A stretch of DNA of 64,000 nt, from assembly GCF_000967545.1 (NCBI RefSeq), contig NZ_JXXV01000014.1, forward strand, positions 124,001 through 188,000. Direction: 5' to 3'. Below, in pieces: positions 45,599-54,494 of the stretch. This DNA comes from Vibrio galatheae. Lineage in GTDB: Bacteria; Pseudomonadota; Gammaproteobacteria; Enterobacterales; Vibrionaceae. Position numbers and translations under genes: made by a program. The notes under the pieces are model-generated. The model saw only the letters and a list, made by a program, of their open reading frames with translations. It was not told where the DNA came from and made no database searches. Numbering within the stretch: position 1 is the stretch's first letter; the number at the start of each line of letters is the position of its first letter.

Positions 45599-46834
45599 TT
45601 ACTTCTTTTTCTTCGCGACTTTCTTTTTGCTTTTGGCCGGAGACTTTTTGTCGTCTTTCTTTTTGTTTTTCTTCTTAAACACTGGTTTTTTGTGTTTCGG
45701 GCGAAGCTCTTTGATAAAGCGTTCTTTGATCTCTTCTTTTACGTAACGAGCGACGCGGTCCATCATAGGTTGGTCGTGTGCTTCGACAAGAGAGATTGCA
45801 TTGCCTTTTTTACCTGCACGAGCGGTACGGCCAATACGGTGCAAATAAACGTCTGCGCTGCGTGGCATATCGTAGTTGATCACGTGACTGACGTCTGGCA
45901 GATCGATACCGCGCGCCGCTACGTCGGTAGCGAGCAGCACGTTAACTGTTCCATCACGGAAGCGGGCAATGGCGTTATTGCGACGATCTTGTGGCATCTC
46001 TCCTTGAATCCATGCACAAGGAATTTGCGCTTTTTCCAGTTCGACGCGCAGTTCAGAAAGACGTTCACGGGTCTTTAAGAAGATGATCGAGCGTTCAGCT
46101 TGTTCGTTGATGATCTTTTTCAGCAGTTCTAGCTTATGTGTCATATCGTCAGCGCGGTGATACCACTGAGCTATTTTCTTGCGTTCACGACGTGAAGGCT
46201 CTGCATCTATTTCTGCCGGCTCTTTAAGTAGATCAGCGGTGAAGCCCTCAACCCCTTTACCTTCTAACGTGGCAGAGAAGAGCAAGGTCTGTTTACGCCA
46301 GCGACACTCAGAAGAGAGGCGATCGACGGTTGGACCAAAACCCATATCAAGCATTCGGTCTGCTTCATCGAGAATAAGCCATTCGATCGCACGGCAATCA
46401 AAACGCTCTGACTCAATGTATTCCATCAATCGGCCTGGTGTGGCAACCACGATATCTTGAGTTGTGGCCAAAATATCGGCATGTTCTTGATATTGAACGC
46501 CACCTGTAATGGTGAAGATGTTCAACTTAGTGTATTTTGCTAGCGCACGAGCTTGATCCGCTACCTGCATCGCGAGCTCACGCGTTGGGGTCAAAATGAG
46601 TACGCGCGCTGGTCCTGGTTTACGGCGCGGAAAATCTTGTAAGTACTGCAGTGCCGGTAAGACAAATGCAGCGGTTTTCCCGGTTCCTGTTGGCGCGGAC
46701 GCTAAGATATCACGCCCATCTAAAGCTTGTGGGATGGCTTCAGCTTGAATTTGTGTCGGGCGGTCATAACCCATTTCTTCGATTGCGAGGAGTAGGTTAG
46801 GGTCTAACTCTAATTCAGCAAAATTTCTGATCAC
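45599..46834 (-). CDS. srmB: DEAD-box ATP-dependent RNA helicase SrmB
   Basis: 411 residues. Motifs in order: Q motif (GYDRPTQIQAEAIP), I (APTGTGKT), Ia (TPTRELAMQ), II (LDEADRMLD), III (FSATLEG), IV (SIIFLKTRERL), V (LLATDVAARGID), VI (HRIGRTARAG). SrmB-specific marks are FAELELDPNLL and the ECRWRKQTLLFSATLEGKGV stretch. The C-terminal ~32 residues are mostly Lys, a basic RNA-binding tail. It acts in early 50S assembly. It lies 89 nt downstream of trmN6 on the same strand; in E. coli the two are divergent. Confidence 0.95.
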   Translation of the reverse strand: MIRNFAELELDPNLLLAIEEMGYDRPTQIQAEAIPQALDGRDILASAPTGTGKTAAFVLPALQYLQDFPRRKPGPARVLILTPTRELAMQVADQARALAKYTKLNIFTITGGVQYQEHADILATTQDIVVATPGRLMEYIESERFDCRAIEWLILDEADRMLDMGFGPTVDRLSSECRWRKQTLLFSATLEGKGVEGFTADLLKEPAEIDAEPSRRERKKIAQWYHRADDMTHKLELLKKIINEQAERSIIFLKTRERLSELRVELEKAQIPCAWIQGEMPQDRRNNAIARFRDGTVNVLLATDVAARGIDLPDVSHVINYDMPRSADVYLHRIGRTARAGKKGNAISLVEAHDQPMMDRVARYVKEEIKERFIKELRPKHKKPVFKKKNKKKDDKKSPAKSKKKVAKKKK

Positions 46835-46923
46835 TATGATGTCTCCACAAGCCAGTTGGTGTGACGATAAATTTAAGGGGACGTAGTATAGAGCGTTCGG
46901 TGATTAGGATCACACCTTATTTT

Positions 46924-47631
46924 CTACATCTTGAGATAAAAAACCTTGGTTAGGGCGGTAAAATCGTTACTGTAGCCACCATTAGCATGAATCGTAAGGG
47001 TTTCTAATTTGATTGGCTGTGACAACTTGGTGAGTTCTATCAATAGCCTAGATACCTCTTTGTTCGGTGTCGATTTGACATGGCAAAGTCGGCTGAGACT
47101 CCACCCTTGATGCTCCGCTGCTTGGATAAATTGCTCCCCTTCGACTTTGGGTAGCACAAAGCTTGCTTTCCCGTCATAACTAAGTAGTTGCTGGCAACGA
47201 CGAAGAAGTGCTTGATGGCCTAAGCTATGTGTGTGTCTTGCTAATGCGCGTGAGGCATTGTCTGCCTGCTCTCCACTATTAAAATAGGGCGGGTTACAAA
47301 TAATGCACTCAAATTGGTCGGTAAAATCATAGTTCAATATGTCACCGTGGTGCAGTGTTAATTTTGCTCGCCACTGTGAGCGGCTAAAATTATTTTTCGC
47401 AGCCATAGTAGCGTGTTGATCAATATCGATCGCTTGAATCGAGAGTCGTGGGCTTCGTTGAGCACACATTAAACTTAGTAATCCAGTTCCAGTCCCTATG
47501 TCGAGTAACGATTGGGCGTTCTCAAGATCTATCCATGCACCAAGTAAAACACCATCCGTACTGACAGGCATTCCCGTATAGCCACCATCAATACTAAATT
47601 GTTTAAAATGGAAGTCTTTTGTCTTTTTCAT
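46924..47631 (-). CDS. trmN6: tRNA(1)(Val) (adenine-37-N6)-methyltransferase
   Basis: 235 residues (YfiC family). SAM-binding motif LLDIGTGTGLLSLMCAQRS and the N6-adenine motif CNPPYFNSG. The N-terminus FHFKQFSIDGGYTGMPVSTD is characteristic of the family, and linkage to srmB as in E. coli supports it. It methylates A37 of tRNA-Val(cmo5UAC). Confidence 0.93.
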   Translation of the reverse strand: MKKTKDFHFKQFSIDGGYTGMPVSTDGVLLGAWIDLENAQSLLDIGTGTGLLSLMCAQRSPRLSIQAIDIDQHATMAAKNNFSRSQWRAKLTLHHGDILNYDFTDQFECIICNPPYFNSGEQADNASRALARHTHSLGHQALLRRCQQLLSYDGKASFVLPKVEGEQFIQAAEHQGWSLSRLCHVKSTPNKEVSRLLIELTKLSQPIKLETLTIHANGGYSNDFTALTKVFYLKM

Positions 47632-47652
47632 TCTGCTTATGTTTATCGGTAT

Positions 47653-47868
47653 CTAGTTGGCTATCAAGTTAATTAGGCTGCTGTTAACTGTTTGTTTGGT
47701 GTTTTGTTCTATTTGTGTTGCTAGTTTGGTTGAAATTATGCAGTTAATTAATTTGGTTTTGTTATTTGTTGTAGTTATATGTTCTGGTTTTTTGCCTTGA
47801 TTGCGAATTATTATGGTGTTTTTAGCCTCAAGCTTGCGAGCTGATTGGGATTTCGTCATCATGCGCAC
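47653..47868 (-). CDS. Possible small AT-rich hypothetical gene (71 aa)
   Basis: An open frame of 71 codons in the trmN6-brnQ gap, reading MRMMTKSQSARKLEAKNTII at its start, then rich in Asn, Thr, Lys and Ile. A weak AGGTG lies 4 nt upstream of the first ATG. The region is clearly more AT-rich than its neighbours and no domain is recognisable. It may be a genuine horizontally acquired small gene, a decayed gene, or a chance frame; I lean to chance or decay. Confidence 0.25.
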   Translation of the reverse strand: MRMMTKSQSARKLEAKNTIIIRNQGKKPEHITTTNNKTKLINCIISTKLATQIEQNTKQTVNSSLINLIAN

Positions 47869-47944
47869 CTAATTTTAAGAGTGTGCGCTATGTCTCAACA
47901 CTCATGTAACACAACATCAATTTAGTACAAATCAAGGGTCGACA

Positions 47945-49258
47945 GTGAATCAGACTTTAAAACTAACAGATATTATTGCGGTAGGCTTTATGCTTTTCGC
48001 TTTCTTTTTGGGGGCAGGCAATATCATTTTCCCTCCTCTCGCGGGCCAACTAGCCGGAGAAAATTTGCTTCCTGCTATGACGGGATTCCTTGTGACTGCG
48101 GTGGGTCTCCCTCTTGTAACTATTATTGCAATTGCCGTGGCTGGTGGTTCTTGGCAGCACTTGACCAAGGATATGCCTAAGCGCGCCGCGACTCTGATGG
48201 CGATACTGATCTTCATTATTATCGGCCCTGCCTTTGCGGCACCACGTACTGGTCTAGTGGCTTATGAGATGGCAGTTAAACCATTTTTTGTCGATGCTGT
48301 TCAATCGCACCTTACTATTTTCTCAATCATGTTTTTTATTGTGGCGATGTTTTTTGCTTGGTCGCAAGGTAAGTTAATTGATGTGATTGGTAAGTTTCTT
48401 ACTCCGGTCTTGTTTGTTGGTCTGATGGTCTTGGCTGGAGCCGTATTCCTTGACCCACAAGGTGAGATGATCGCAGCGCAAGGGGAGTATTTAACGCACC
48501 CATTGCAAAAAGGGTTCCTTGAAGGGTATAACACCATGGATACCTTTGGCTCACTAATGTTTGGGGTGTTAATCGTTGATGCACTGCGCCAAAAAGGCAT
48601 TACTGAACAAAAGCCAACGGCTAAGTACCTAATCAGTGCTGCGTGTATAGCAGCAGCAGGCTTGGCGTTTGTTTATGTGTCTCTATTTTATTTAGGCGCA
48701 ACGAGCGCGGCAGTCGCGTCAGGTGCCGATAATGGTGGTGTGGTTCTTAGCCTGTACGTACAGTCGTTGTTTGGCCCTTACGGTCAAATCGTGTTGTCGA
48801 TCATTGTCCTGCTGGCCTGTTTGACTACCGCGATTGGTCTTATCTCTGCCTGTTCTGACTACTTTAGCTCACTCACTCCACTTTCATATAAAACGTGGGT
48901 AGTGATCAACGGCGTAGCGTGCGCGACGGTGGCTAATGTTGGTTTATCTCAGCTTATTGCTCTTTCTGTTCCGGTGCTATTTGCGCTGTATCCAGTCGCG
49001 ATTGCCTTGGTTGTGCTGACTTTCCTACGCAACAAGCTGCCAAATCCGCCAGCGGCTTATCGAGTGGTTATTTTGGTGTCACTGCTATTTGCTCTAATCG
49101 ATGCCGCAAAAGTCGCGGGTGTTGATGTGTCTGCGCTATCAATGCTACCACTGTTTGATATTGGTATGGGCTGGTTGCTACCAACAGCCGTTGCTATGGT
49201 TTCTATGTTCTTTATTGGCAGAGCAGAACCTCAAGCTCTTAACCAAGAAGCAGCGTAA
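47945..49258 (+). CDS. brnQ: Branched-chain amino acid Na+ symporter BrnQ
   Basis: 437 residues, with GTG start after AAGGGTCGACA. It is an LIVCS-family carrier with about 12 helices. Family marks: LTDIIAVGFMLFAFFLGAGN and IIFPPLAGQLAGE at the N-terminus, GFLEGYNTMDTFGSLMFG in the middle, and LLACLTTAIGLISACSDYF. It imports Leu, Ile and Val across the inner membrane. The gene stands alone between an AT-rich gap and a strong terminator. Confidence 0.94.
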   Translation: MNQTLKLTDIIAVGFMLFAFFLGAGNIIFPPLAGQLAGENLLPAMTGFLVTAVGLPLVTIIAIAVAGGSWQHLTKDMPKRAATLMAILIFIIIGPAFAAPRTGLVAYEMAVKPFFVDAVQSHLTIFSIMFFIVAMFFAWSQGKLIDVIGKFLTPVLFVGLMVLAGAVFLDPQGEMIAAQGEYLTHPLQKGFLEGYNTMDTFGSLMFGVLIVDALRQKGITEQKPTAKYLISAACIAAAGLAFVYVSLFYLGATSAAVASGADNGGVVLSLYVQSLFGPYGQIVLSIIVLLACLTTAIGLISACSDYFSSLTPLSYKTWVVINGVACATVANVGLSQLIALSVPVLFALYPVAIALVVLTFLRNKLPNPPAAYRVVILVSLLFALIDAAKVAGVDVSALSMLPLFDIGMGWLLPTAVAMVSMFFIGRAEPQALNQEAA

Positions 49259-49280
49259 TTAATCCAGTTTTTTCAGTTTA

Positions 49281-49318
49281 AAATCCCCGGTCACGTAAGG
49301 CGTGACCGGGGATTTTTT
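49281..49318 (+). terminator. Strong Rho-independent terminator of brnQ
   Basis: A perfect 15-bp stem: AAATCCCCGGTCACG (49281-49295) and CGTGACCGGGGATTT (49301-49315), 5-nt loop, then T residues. Confidence 0.93.
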
Positions 49319-49420
49319 GTTGGTGAGGATTTTTCTCTTCGTGCAAAAAATTCCTGTATCTTCATCACACTTTTCAGTACAATTCTGCGGTTAAATTCTA
49401 CTCATAAATGTTGAGCAAAC

Positions 49421-50519
49421 ATGTTTGAAATCAATCCTATTAAAAACCGCCTAAAGGATGTGTCTGAGCGCACAAATGTCCTGAGGGGGTACCTTTGACT
49501 ATGACGCAAAACAAGAGCGTCTAGAAGAAGTCAACGCAGAACTTGAACAACCCGATGTATGGAACGAACCTGAGCGTGCGCAAGCGCTAGGTAAAGAGCG
49601 TTCTGCATTGGAAGCGGTTGTAGAAACGATTGATCTTCTGGATCAAGGCGTAGAAGATGTTGATGGTCTTCTAGAGCTTGCCGTTGAAGAACAAGATCAA
49701 GAAACCTTTGATGAAATTGAACCTGAGCTGGCTGAACTGGAAGCTAAACTAGAGAAGCTTGAATTCCGCCGCATGTTCTCTGGTGACCACGATGCCTCCG
49801 ACTGCTACATTGATTTGCAGTCAGGTTCTGGTGGTACAGAGGCGCAAGACTGGACATCAATGATGTTGCGCATGTATTTGCGTTGGGCTGAAGCTAAAGG
49901 CTTTAAGACTGAGGTTATTGAAGTTTCTGAAGGTGAAGTGGCTGGCCTAAAAGGCGCTACGGTTAAAATTTCTGGCGAATACGCTTACGGCTGGTTGCGC
50001 ACTGAGACAGGTGTTCACCGCTTAGTCCGCAAGTCGCCATTTGATTCAAGTGGCCGTCGTCATACATCGTTTGCTTCTGCGTTTATCTACCCAGAGATTG
50101 ATGACAACATTGATATCGACATTAACCCTTCTGATCTGCGTATTGACGTATACCGCGCTTCAGGTGCGGGTGGTCAGCACGTCAACACCACGGAATCTGC
50201 GGTACGTATTACTCACGTCCCGACCAACACTGTGGTTCAATGTCAGAATGATCGTTCTCAGCACAAGAACAAAGATCAAGCGATGAAGCAACTTCGCGCC
50301 AAACTGTTTGAATTAGAGATTCAAAAGCAGAACGCAGAGAAGCAAGCCAACGAAGATGCCAAATCTGACATCGGTTGGGGCAGCCAGATCCGTTCTTACG
50401 TTCTGGATGATTCTCGCATCAAAGATTTACGAACAGGCGTTGAAAACCGCAACACTCAAGCGGTACTTGATGGCGACCTAGACAAATTTATCGAAGCTAG
50501 CCTGAAATCAGGTCTTTAA
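49421..50519 (+). CDS. prfB: Peptide chain release factor 2 (programmed +1 frameshift)
   Basis: The gene begins at ATG 49421 ([19 protein letters not shown]), reads 25 codons to an in-frame TGA at 49496-49498, then continues in the +1 frame from GAC at 49497 to the stop at 50519. The total is 365 residues, equal to E. coli RF2. The second frame holds the RF2 tripeptide in [10 protein letters not shown] and the GGQ loop [14 protein letters not shown]2 ends translation at UGA/UAA and controls its own level through the internal UGA. A gene model starting at 49608 would miss the N-terminal domain. lysS follows after 42 nt, the conserved prfB-lysS pair. Confidence 0.97.
49484..49498 (+). other. 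RF2 programmed frameshift site
   Basis: AGGGGG (internal Shine-Dalgarno-like), TAC and CTT TGA C form the classic slippery window: the ribosome pauses at UGA when RF2 is scarce and shifts +1 on CUU. Confidence 0.97.
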
Positions 50520-50561
50520 GCTTTTCACCGACACTCAAAATAGAAACAGGATACATCGAAA

Positions 50562-52079
50562 ATGACTGATGCTGTTCAAAACGATATTCAACAAGAAGAA
50601 AATAAGCTGATTGCTGAGCGCCGCGCTAAATTGGACGAGATCCGTAAAAGCTGCAAAGCTAATGGCCACCCAAACGACTTCCGTCGTGACGCACTAGCGG
50701 GCGACCTTCAAAAAGAGTTCGGTGAGAAGACTAAGGAAGAGCTAGAAGCGCTTAACCACGTTGTTGCGATCGCAGGTCGAATCATGGCGAAACGTGGTCC
50801 TTTCCTAGTTATTCAAGAGACTTCAGGTCGTATTCAAGCTTACGCTGCCAAAGACGTTCAGAAAGAGCTGAAAGAGAAGTATCAAGGTCTTGATATCGGT
50901 GACATCGTTGGTGTGAAAGGCGCTCTACACAAGTCAGGTAAGGGCGATCTTTACGTAAACATGGAAGAGTATGAGTTGCTAACCAAGGCACTTCGCCCTC
51001 TGCCAGAGAAGTTCCACGGCTTAACGGACCAAGAGATGCGTTACCGTCAGCGTTACGTTGACCTTATCGTTAACCAAGATTCTCGTGAAGCCTTCATCAT
51101 TCGTTCTAAGCTAGTATCAGCGATTCGTAACTTCATGAGCTCAAAAGGCTACCTAGAAGTTGAAACGCCAATGATGCACGTGATCCCTGGTGGTGCGACG
51201 GCGCGTCCATTCATCACTCACCACAACGCACTCGACATCGACATGTACCTACGTGTTGCACCTGAGCTTTACCTAAAGCGCCTAGTCGTGGGTGGTTTTG
51301 ACCGCGTATTCGAAATCAACCGTAACTTCCGTAACGAAGGTCTTTCGCCACGTCACAACCCAGAATTCACCATGATGGAATTCTACCAAGCTTATGCAGA
51401 CTACAAAGATCTGATGGATCTGACGGAAGAGATGCTAAGCACTGTAGCTATGGATGTTCTTGGTTCAACTTCAATGCCTTATGGCGAAGAAACGGTTGAG
51501 TTTGGTGGCAAGTACGCGCGCATGAGCATGTTTGAAGCGATCAAGCACTACAATCCAGATCACGCAGAGATTCAAGCCCTGACTGAAGCTGATCTTACCG
51601 ATCGTGACAAGATGGTTGCGATTGCGAAATCAGTGCATGTAGAAGTTGAAACATTCTGGACATGTGGTCAGCTACTGGAAGAGATCTTTGGTGAAACGGC
51701 TGAACCTCAATTGATTCAACCAACGTTTATCACGGGCTACCCAGCAGATATTTCACCATTGGCACGTCGTAGCGACGACAATCCGTTCTTTACTGACCGC
51801 TTTGAATTCTTCATCGGGGGTCGTGAAGTGGCGAATGGTTTCTCTGAGCTTAACGATGCAGAAGATCAAGATGCGCGTTTTAAAGCGCAGGTTGATGCAA
51901 AAGACGCAGGTGATGATGAAGCAATGTATTACGATGCAGATTACATCACGGCACTAGAGCACGGCCTACCGCCAACAGCGGGCCAAGGTATTGGTATTGA
52001 CCGTCTAGCGATGCTATTTACCAACACGCACACAATCCGCGATGTGATTTTGTTCCCGGCGATGCGCCCACAAGCCTAG
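50562..52079 (+). CDS. lysS: Lysyl-tRNA synthetase
   Basis: A 505-residue class IIb synthetase. N-terminal OB-fold anticodon-binding domain ([19 protein letters not shown]), motif 1 around [18 protein letters not shown], motif 2 [20 protein letters not shown], and motif 3 [19 protein letters not shown]. It is co-oriented with prfB as in E. coli and followed by a compact terminator. Confidence 0.97.
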   Translation: MTDAVQNDIQQEENKLIAERRAKLDEIRKSCKANGHPNDFRRDALAGDLQKEFGEKTKEELEALNHVVAIAGRIMAKRGPFLVIQETSGRIQAYAAKDVQKELKEKYQGLDIGDIVGVKGALHKSGKGDLYVNMEEYELLTKALRPLPEKFHGLTDQEMRYRQRYVDLIVNQDSREAFIIRSKLVSAIRNFMSSKGYLEVETPMMHVIPGGATARPFITHHNALDIDMYLRVAPELYLKRLVVGGFDRVFEINRNFRNEGLSPRHNPEFTMMEFYQAYADYKDLMDLTEEMLSTVAMDVLGSTSMPYGEETVEFGGKYARMSMFEAIKHYNPDHAEIQALTEADLTDRDKMVAIAKSVHVEVETFWTCGQLLEEIFGETAEPQLIQPTFITGYPADISPLARRSDDNPFFTDRFEFFIGGREVANGFSELNDAEDQDARFKAQVDAKDAGDDEAMYYDADYITALEHGLPPTAGQGIGIDRLAMLFTNTHTIRDVILFPAMRPQA

Positions 52080-52102
52080 TTGGTCGAAACCTTGCACGAC
52101 AG

Positions 52103-52128
52103 AAAGTCACCTTCGGGTGACTTTTTTG
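52103..52128 (+). terminator. Rho-independent terminator of lysS
   Basis: AAAGTCACC (52103-52111), UUCG-type tetraloop TTCG, and GGTGACTTT (52116-52124) followed by TTTTG. Confidence 0.92.
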
Positions 52129-52371
52129 TATGCAGCGCGGCAAGCCGAATGTCTGACAAGGAAAGTGCGGAGTTCATACACTGTGAAAGGAAATGGGCAG
52201 ATGGCTATTTTCCGACAAGTCTCTCAATGAGTGTGGAAAAAGGGCAATATGACCTCTAGTCTTAACTGTGAGACAGATTATTGGAGTAAGTCTCTATAAT
52301 GTAACCACACATATTTCTTAGTGTGTGTTCGAGCACTCAGTATTTACATTGTCAAAAAAAGGACCAGCTTC

Positions 52372-53706
52372 ATGGGTAATCAATTCCGAATGGATTCCGT
52401 TCCAGGTTCATTGGTTGTAGTGGGAGGAACCTATGAGCCGTGGCTGTCAGTATTAGAACAAGTGGGTTGGAGATGTACTCAGTGTGGAGATTTGCGTAAG
52501 GCGGATGCATTGTTTACCGAAACTGGCCCATGTATCGGTATCGTTGACCTTAGCCATGACGAATTCAGTCTCAATGGTATTGCTAACTTGGTAAGTAAGC
52601 ATAAGCAAGTACGCTGGCTCGCGTTTATTCGTGAGTCTCAACTAAGCTCAGATACTATTTGCCAGTTTATCGTTAACTTTTGTATCGACTTCTTCACCGC
52701 GCCAATTCCAGACGCTCAACTGTTAAGTACCATAGGCCACCAATTGGGAATGCTAAAACTCGAAAAAAAGGTGTGGCCACATTATGGTAACCAAAGTGAT
52801 ATGGGATTGATTGGCGACTCGATTCCAGTCAAACGCTTACGTGATCAAATCAAACGTATTGGTCCAACGGATGTTAGCATCTTAATTTACGGTGAAAACG
52901 GGACGGGCAAAGAGACGGTGGCTCGTGCGGTACACCGAACTTCTGCTCGCGCAAACAAAGAATTCATATCGGTCAATTGCCGCGCCATGTCAGAGCGTCG
53001 CATTGAAAGTGATCTGTTTGGTATCAATCGCGACGATCTTAGTGAACCTTCCATTTTAGAAAAAGCTCATGGCGGGACTATCTTACTCAACGATATCCTC
53101 ACTTTACCGAAATCTCAGCAGTTCAACCTTTTGCGCTTTCTACAAGAGGGAATGGTCGATACACCATCCGGACGCAAAGAAGTCGATGTTCGTGTGTTAG
53201 CTGCAAATTCTGCGGATATTGAAAAGGCGCTCATTGATGGCGATTTCAATGAGGAACTTTATCACTACATTAATGTGCTACGTATTAACGTCCCAAGCCT
53301 GAAAGAACGCGCTGGAGATATCAACATTCTGGCTCGCCACTTTTTGCAGGAGTATTCGAAAGAGTACAACGCTCAAGCGCGCAGTTTTACCGAAGAAGCG
53401 GCTCGCTCGTTAACGCGCTACCATTGGCCGGGTAATGTACGTGAACTGATGAATCAAATTAAACGCATCGTATTGATGTCTGATACGGTAATGCTTGATG
53501 AAGTTCACCTTGACCTGCCAAAACGTAGCGATAGTCGACGTAGTTTGAAGAGTATTCGTGAACGAAGTGAGAGAGATGCATTGTTATTGGTGCTGGAATC
53601 TCACTCAGGCCAAGTCTCGATGGCTGCCAAAGAATTGGGTGTTTCACGTGCAACTATGTATCGTTTATTAAACAAACACAATCTCATTTCGGACATTCCG
53701 GTTTAG
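52372..53706 (+). CDS. vpsR: VpsR-type biofilm transcription regulator
   Basis: 444 residues from the ATG at 52372, preceded by AAAAAGGACC; the same length as I recall for V. cholerae VpsR, and the receiver Asp falls at position 59 (IGIVDLSHDE). The upstream in-frame extension lacks a ribosome site. Domains: receiver-like (1-125), AAA+ (about 150-380; Walker A YGENGTGKET, Walker B-like GGTILLNDI, arginine-finger region), and a C-terminal Fis-type HTH (GQVSMAAKELGVSRATMYRL). The sigma-54 contact motif GAFTGA is missing (LFGINRDDLSEP instead), consistent with VpsR acting with sigma-70 and c-di-GMP at exopolysaccharide (vps) promoters. Confidence 0.94.
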   Translation: MGNQFRMDSVPGSLVVVGGTYEPWLSVLEQVGWRCTQCGDLRKADALFTETGPCIGIVDLSHDEFSLNGIANLVSKHKQVRWLAFIRESQLSSDTICQFIVNFCIDFFTAPIPDAQLLSTIGHQLGMLKLEKKVWPHYGNQSDMGLIGDSIPVKRLRDQIKRIGPTDVSILIYGENGTGKETVARAVHRTSARANKEFISVNCRAMSERRIESDLFGINRDDLSEPSILEKAHGGTILLNDILTLPKSQQFNLLRFLQEGMVDTPSGRKEVDVRVLAANSADIEKALIDGDFNEELYHYINVLRINVPSLKERAGDINILARHFLQEYSKEYNAQARSFTEEAARSLTRYHWPGNVRELMNQIKRIVLMSDTVMLDEVHLDLPKRSDSRRSLKSIRERSERDALLLVLESHSGQVSMAAKELGVSRATMYRLLNKHNLISDIPV

Positions 53707-53723
53707 TTAATTGATTTGTAAAT

Positions 53724-53757
53724 AAAAACCGCGCGGTAAATCGCGCGGTTTTTATTT
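53724..53757 (+). terminator. Rho-independent terminator of vpsR
   Basis: AAAAACCGCGCG (53724-53735) and CGCGCGGTTTTT (53742-53753) form a perfect 12-bp stem, 6-nt loop, followed by ATTT. Confidence 0.92.
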
Positions 53758-53976
53758 ATCGGCTAACAGGATGTGTGGTGCTTAATATATTCCCTAGTCG
53801 AATATCTTATATTTAAACGAAAGAGTGGGTTACATATAGGTTAATAAATTGTTTTCGATGTTTAGCCGATAAAGTGGTTGAAATATCACCTTCGATGCAT
53901 AGAATTTAACCATGAGCTCAGGCTCATACCCATCAAACTATTTTTTGGATTTTTTACATTAGCTAGGAGGCGCACA

Positions 53977-54096
53977 ATGAAACATTTTACTGTTCAATCA
54001 TTTATCTGTGCGTCTGCCGATCGTTCCATTAACGCTATGGGCGCAATTAAACGCCGTACGTTTATCGCCGATCGAAAACTAGACACATCAATGTAA
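53977..54096 (+). CDS. Small basic protein (39 aa) upstream of a DUF1127-like gene
   Basis: The ATG at 53977 is preceded by a perfect AGGAGG (53964-53969), which decides the start over an in-frame ATG at 53878. The product starts MKHFTVQSFICASADRSINA and continues through a basic patch (KRRTFIADRK). It is soluble, with no membrane segment. I do not recognise it. It is spaced 111 nt from the next small gene, with a hairpin (GGCTGC/GCAGC, about 54121-54137) between, so the two may be co-transcribed. The strong ribosome site suggests high expression. Confidence 0.65.
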   Translation: MKHFTVQSFICASADRSINAMGAIKRRTFIADRKLDTSM

Positions 54097-54207
54097 TTAA
54101 TCCGTATCCTTTTTTTAATTGGCTGCGGAAAAGCAGCGAATTAAAACACTCTAAATCCTTAGATTCGTTGATCTTTTCCCAGCACTAAACTCAACTGGAG
54201 AAAACTC

Positions 54208-54459
54208 ATGAGTCATTCTGTTTATCTAAAACTTGCCACTCTTTTGGTTAAAGCGGACTTACGTCAAGAAGAACGTCAATGGAAACGTAAACTTCGCCGT
54301 AGTGCTTTCGATATTCCTTGGGACAATGCACATCTGCTACGCGATATTGGTCTAGAGCAAGATGGTCGTCCTATTGGCTTTAGCGAACCAGACAGTGTCA
54401 AAGCTGAGCGTCGTATTCGTCACCTTCGTCGTGTGTTAAGTGCGCGAATACCCACGTAA
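54208..54459 (+). CDS. Arginine-rich DUF1127-like small protein
   Basis: 83 residues, start preceded by ACTGGAGAAAACTC. It is highly basic at both ends (RQWKRKLRRSAF and KAERRIRHLRRVLSARIP), with the DUF1127-like core PWDNAHLLRDIGLEQDG. Short DUF1127 proteins in other Proteobacteria bind RNA or modulate phosphate and stress responses; here function is unknown. It follows the 39-residue gene in the same direction, and a hairpin marks the end. It lies between vpsR and tas. Confidence 0.75.
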   Translation: MSHSVYLKLATLLVKADLRQEERQWKRKLRRSAFDIPWDNAHLLRDIGLEQDGRPIGFSEPDSVKAERRIRHLRRVLSARIPT

Positions 54460-54462
54460 TTT

Positions 54463-54488
54463 AAAGGGGCAGGTGCTTCTCCTGCCCC
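54463..54488. terminator. Hairpin between the DUF1127-like gene and tas
   Basis: GGGGCAGG (54466-54473) and CCTGCCCC (54481-54488) with a 7-nt loop between convergent genes. Only a TTT run is present on the minus side. Confidence 0.6.
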
Positions 54489-54494
54489 GATATA

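Noticed and set aside
49608-50519. prfB as a short gene starting at 49608
   Set aside because: The frameshift motif and conserved N-terminal codons upstream show that the gene begins at 49421.
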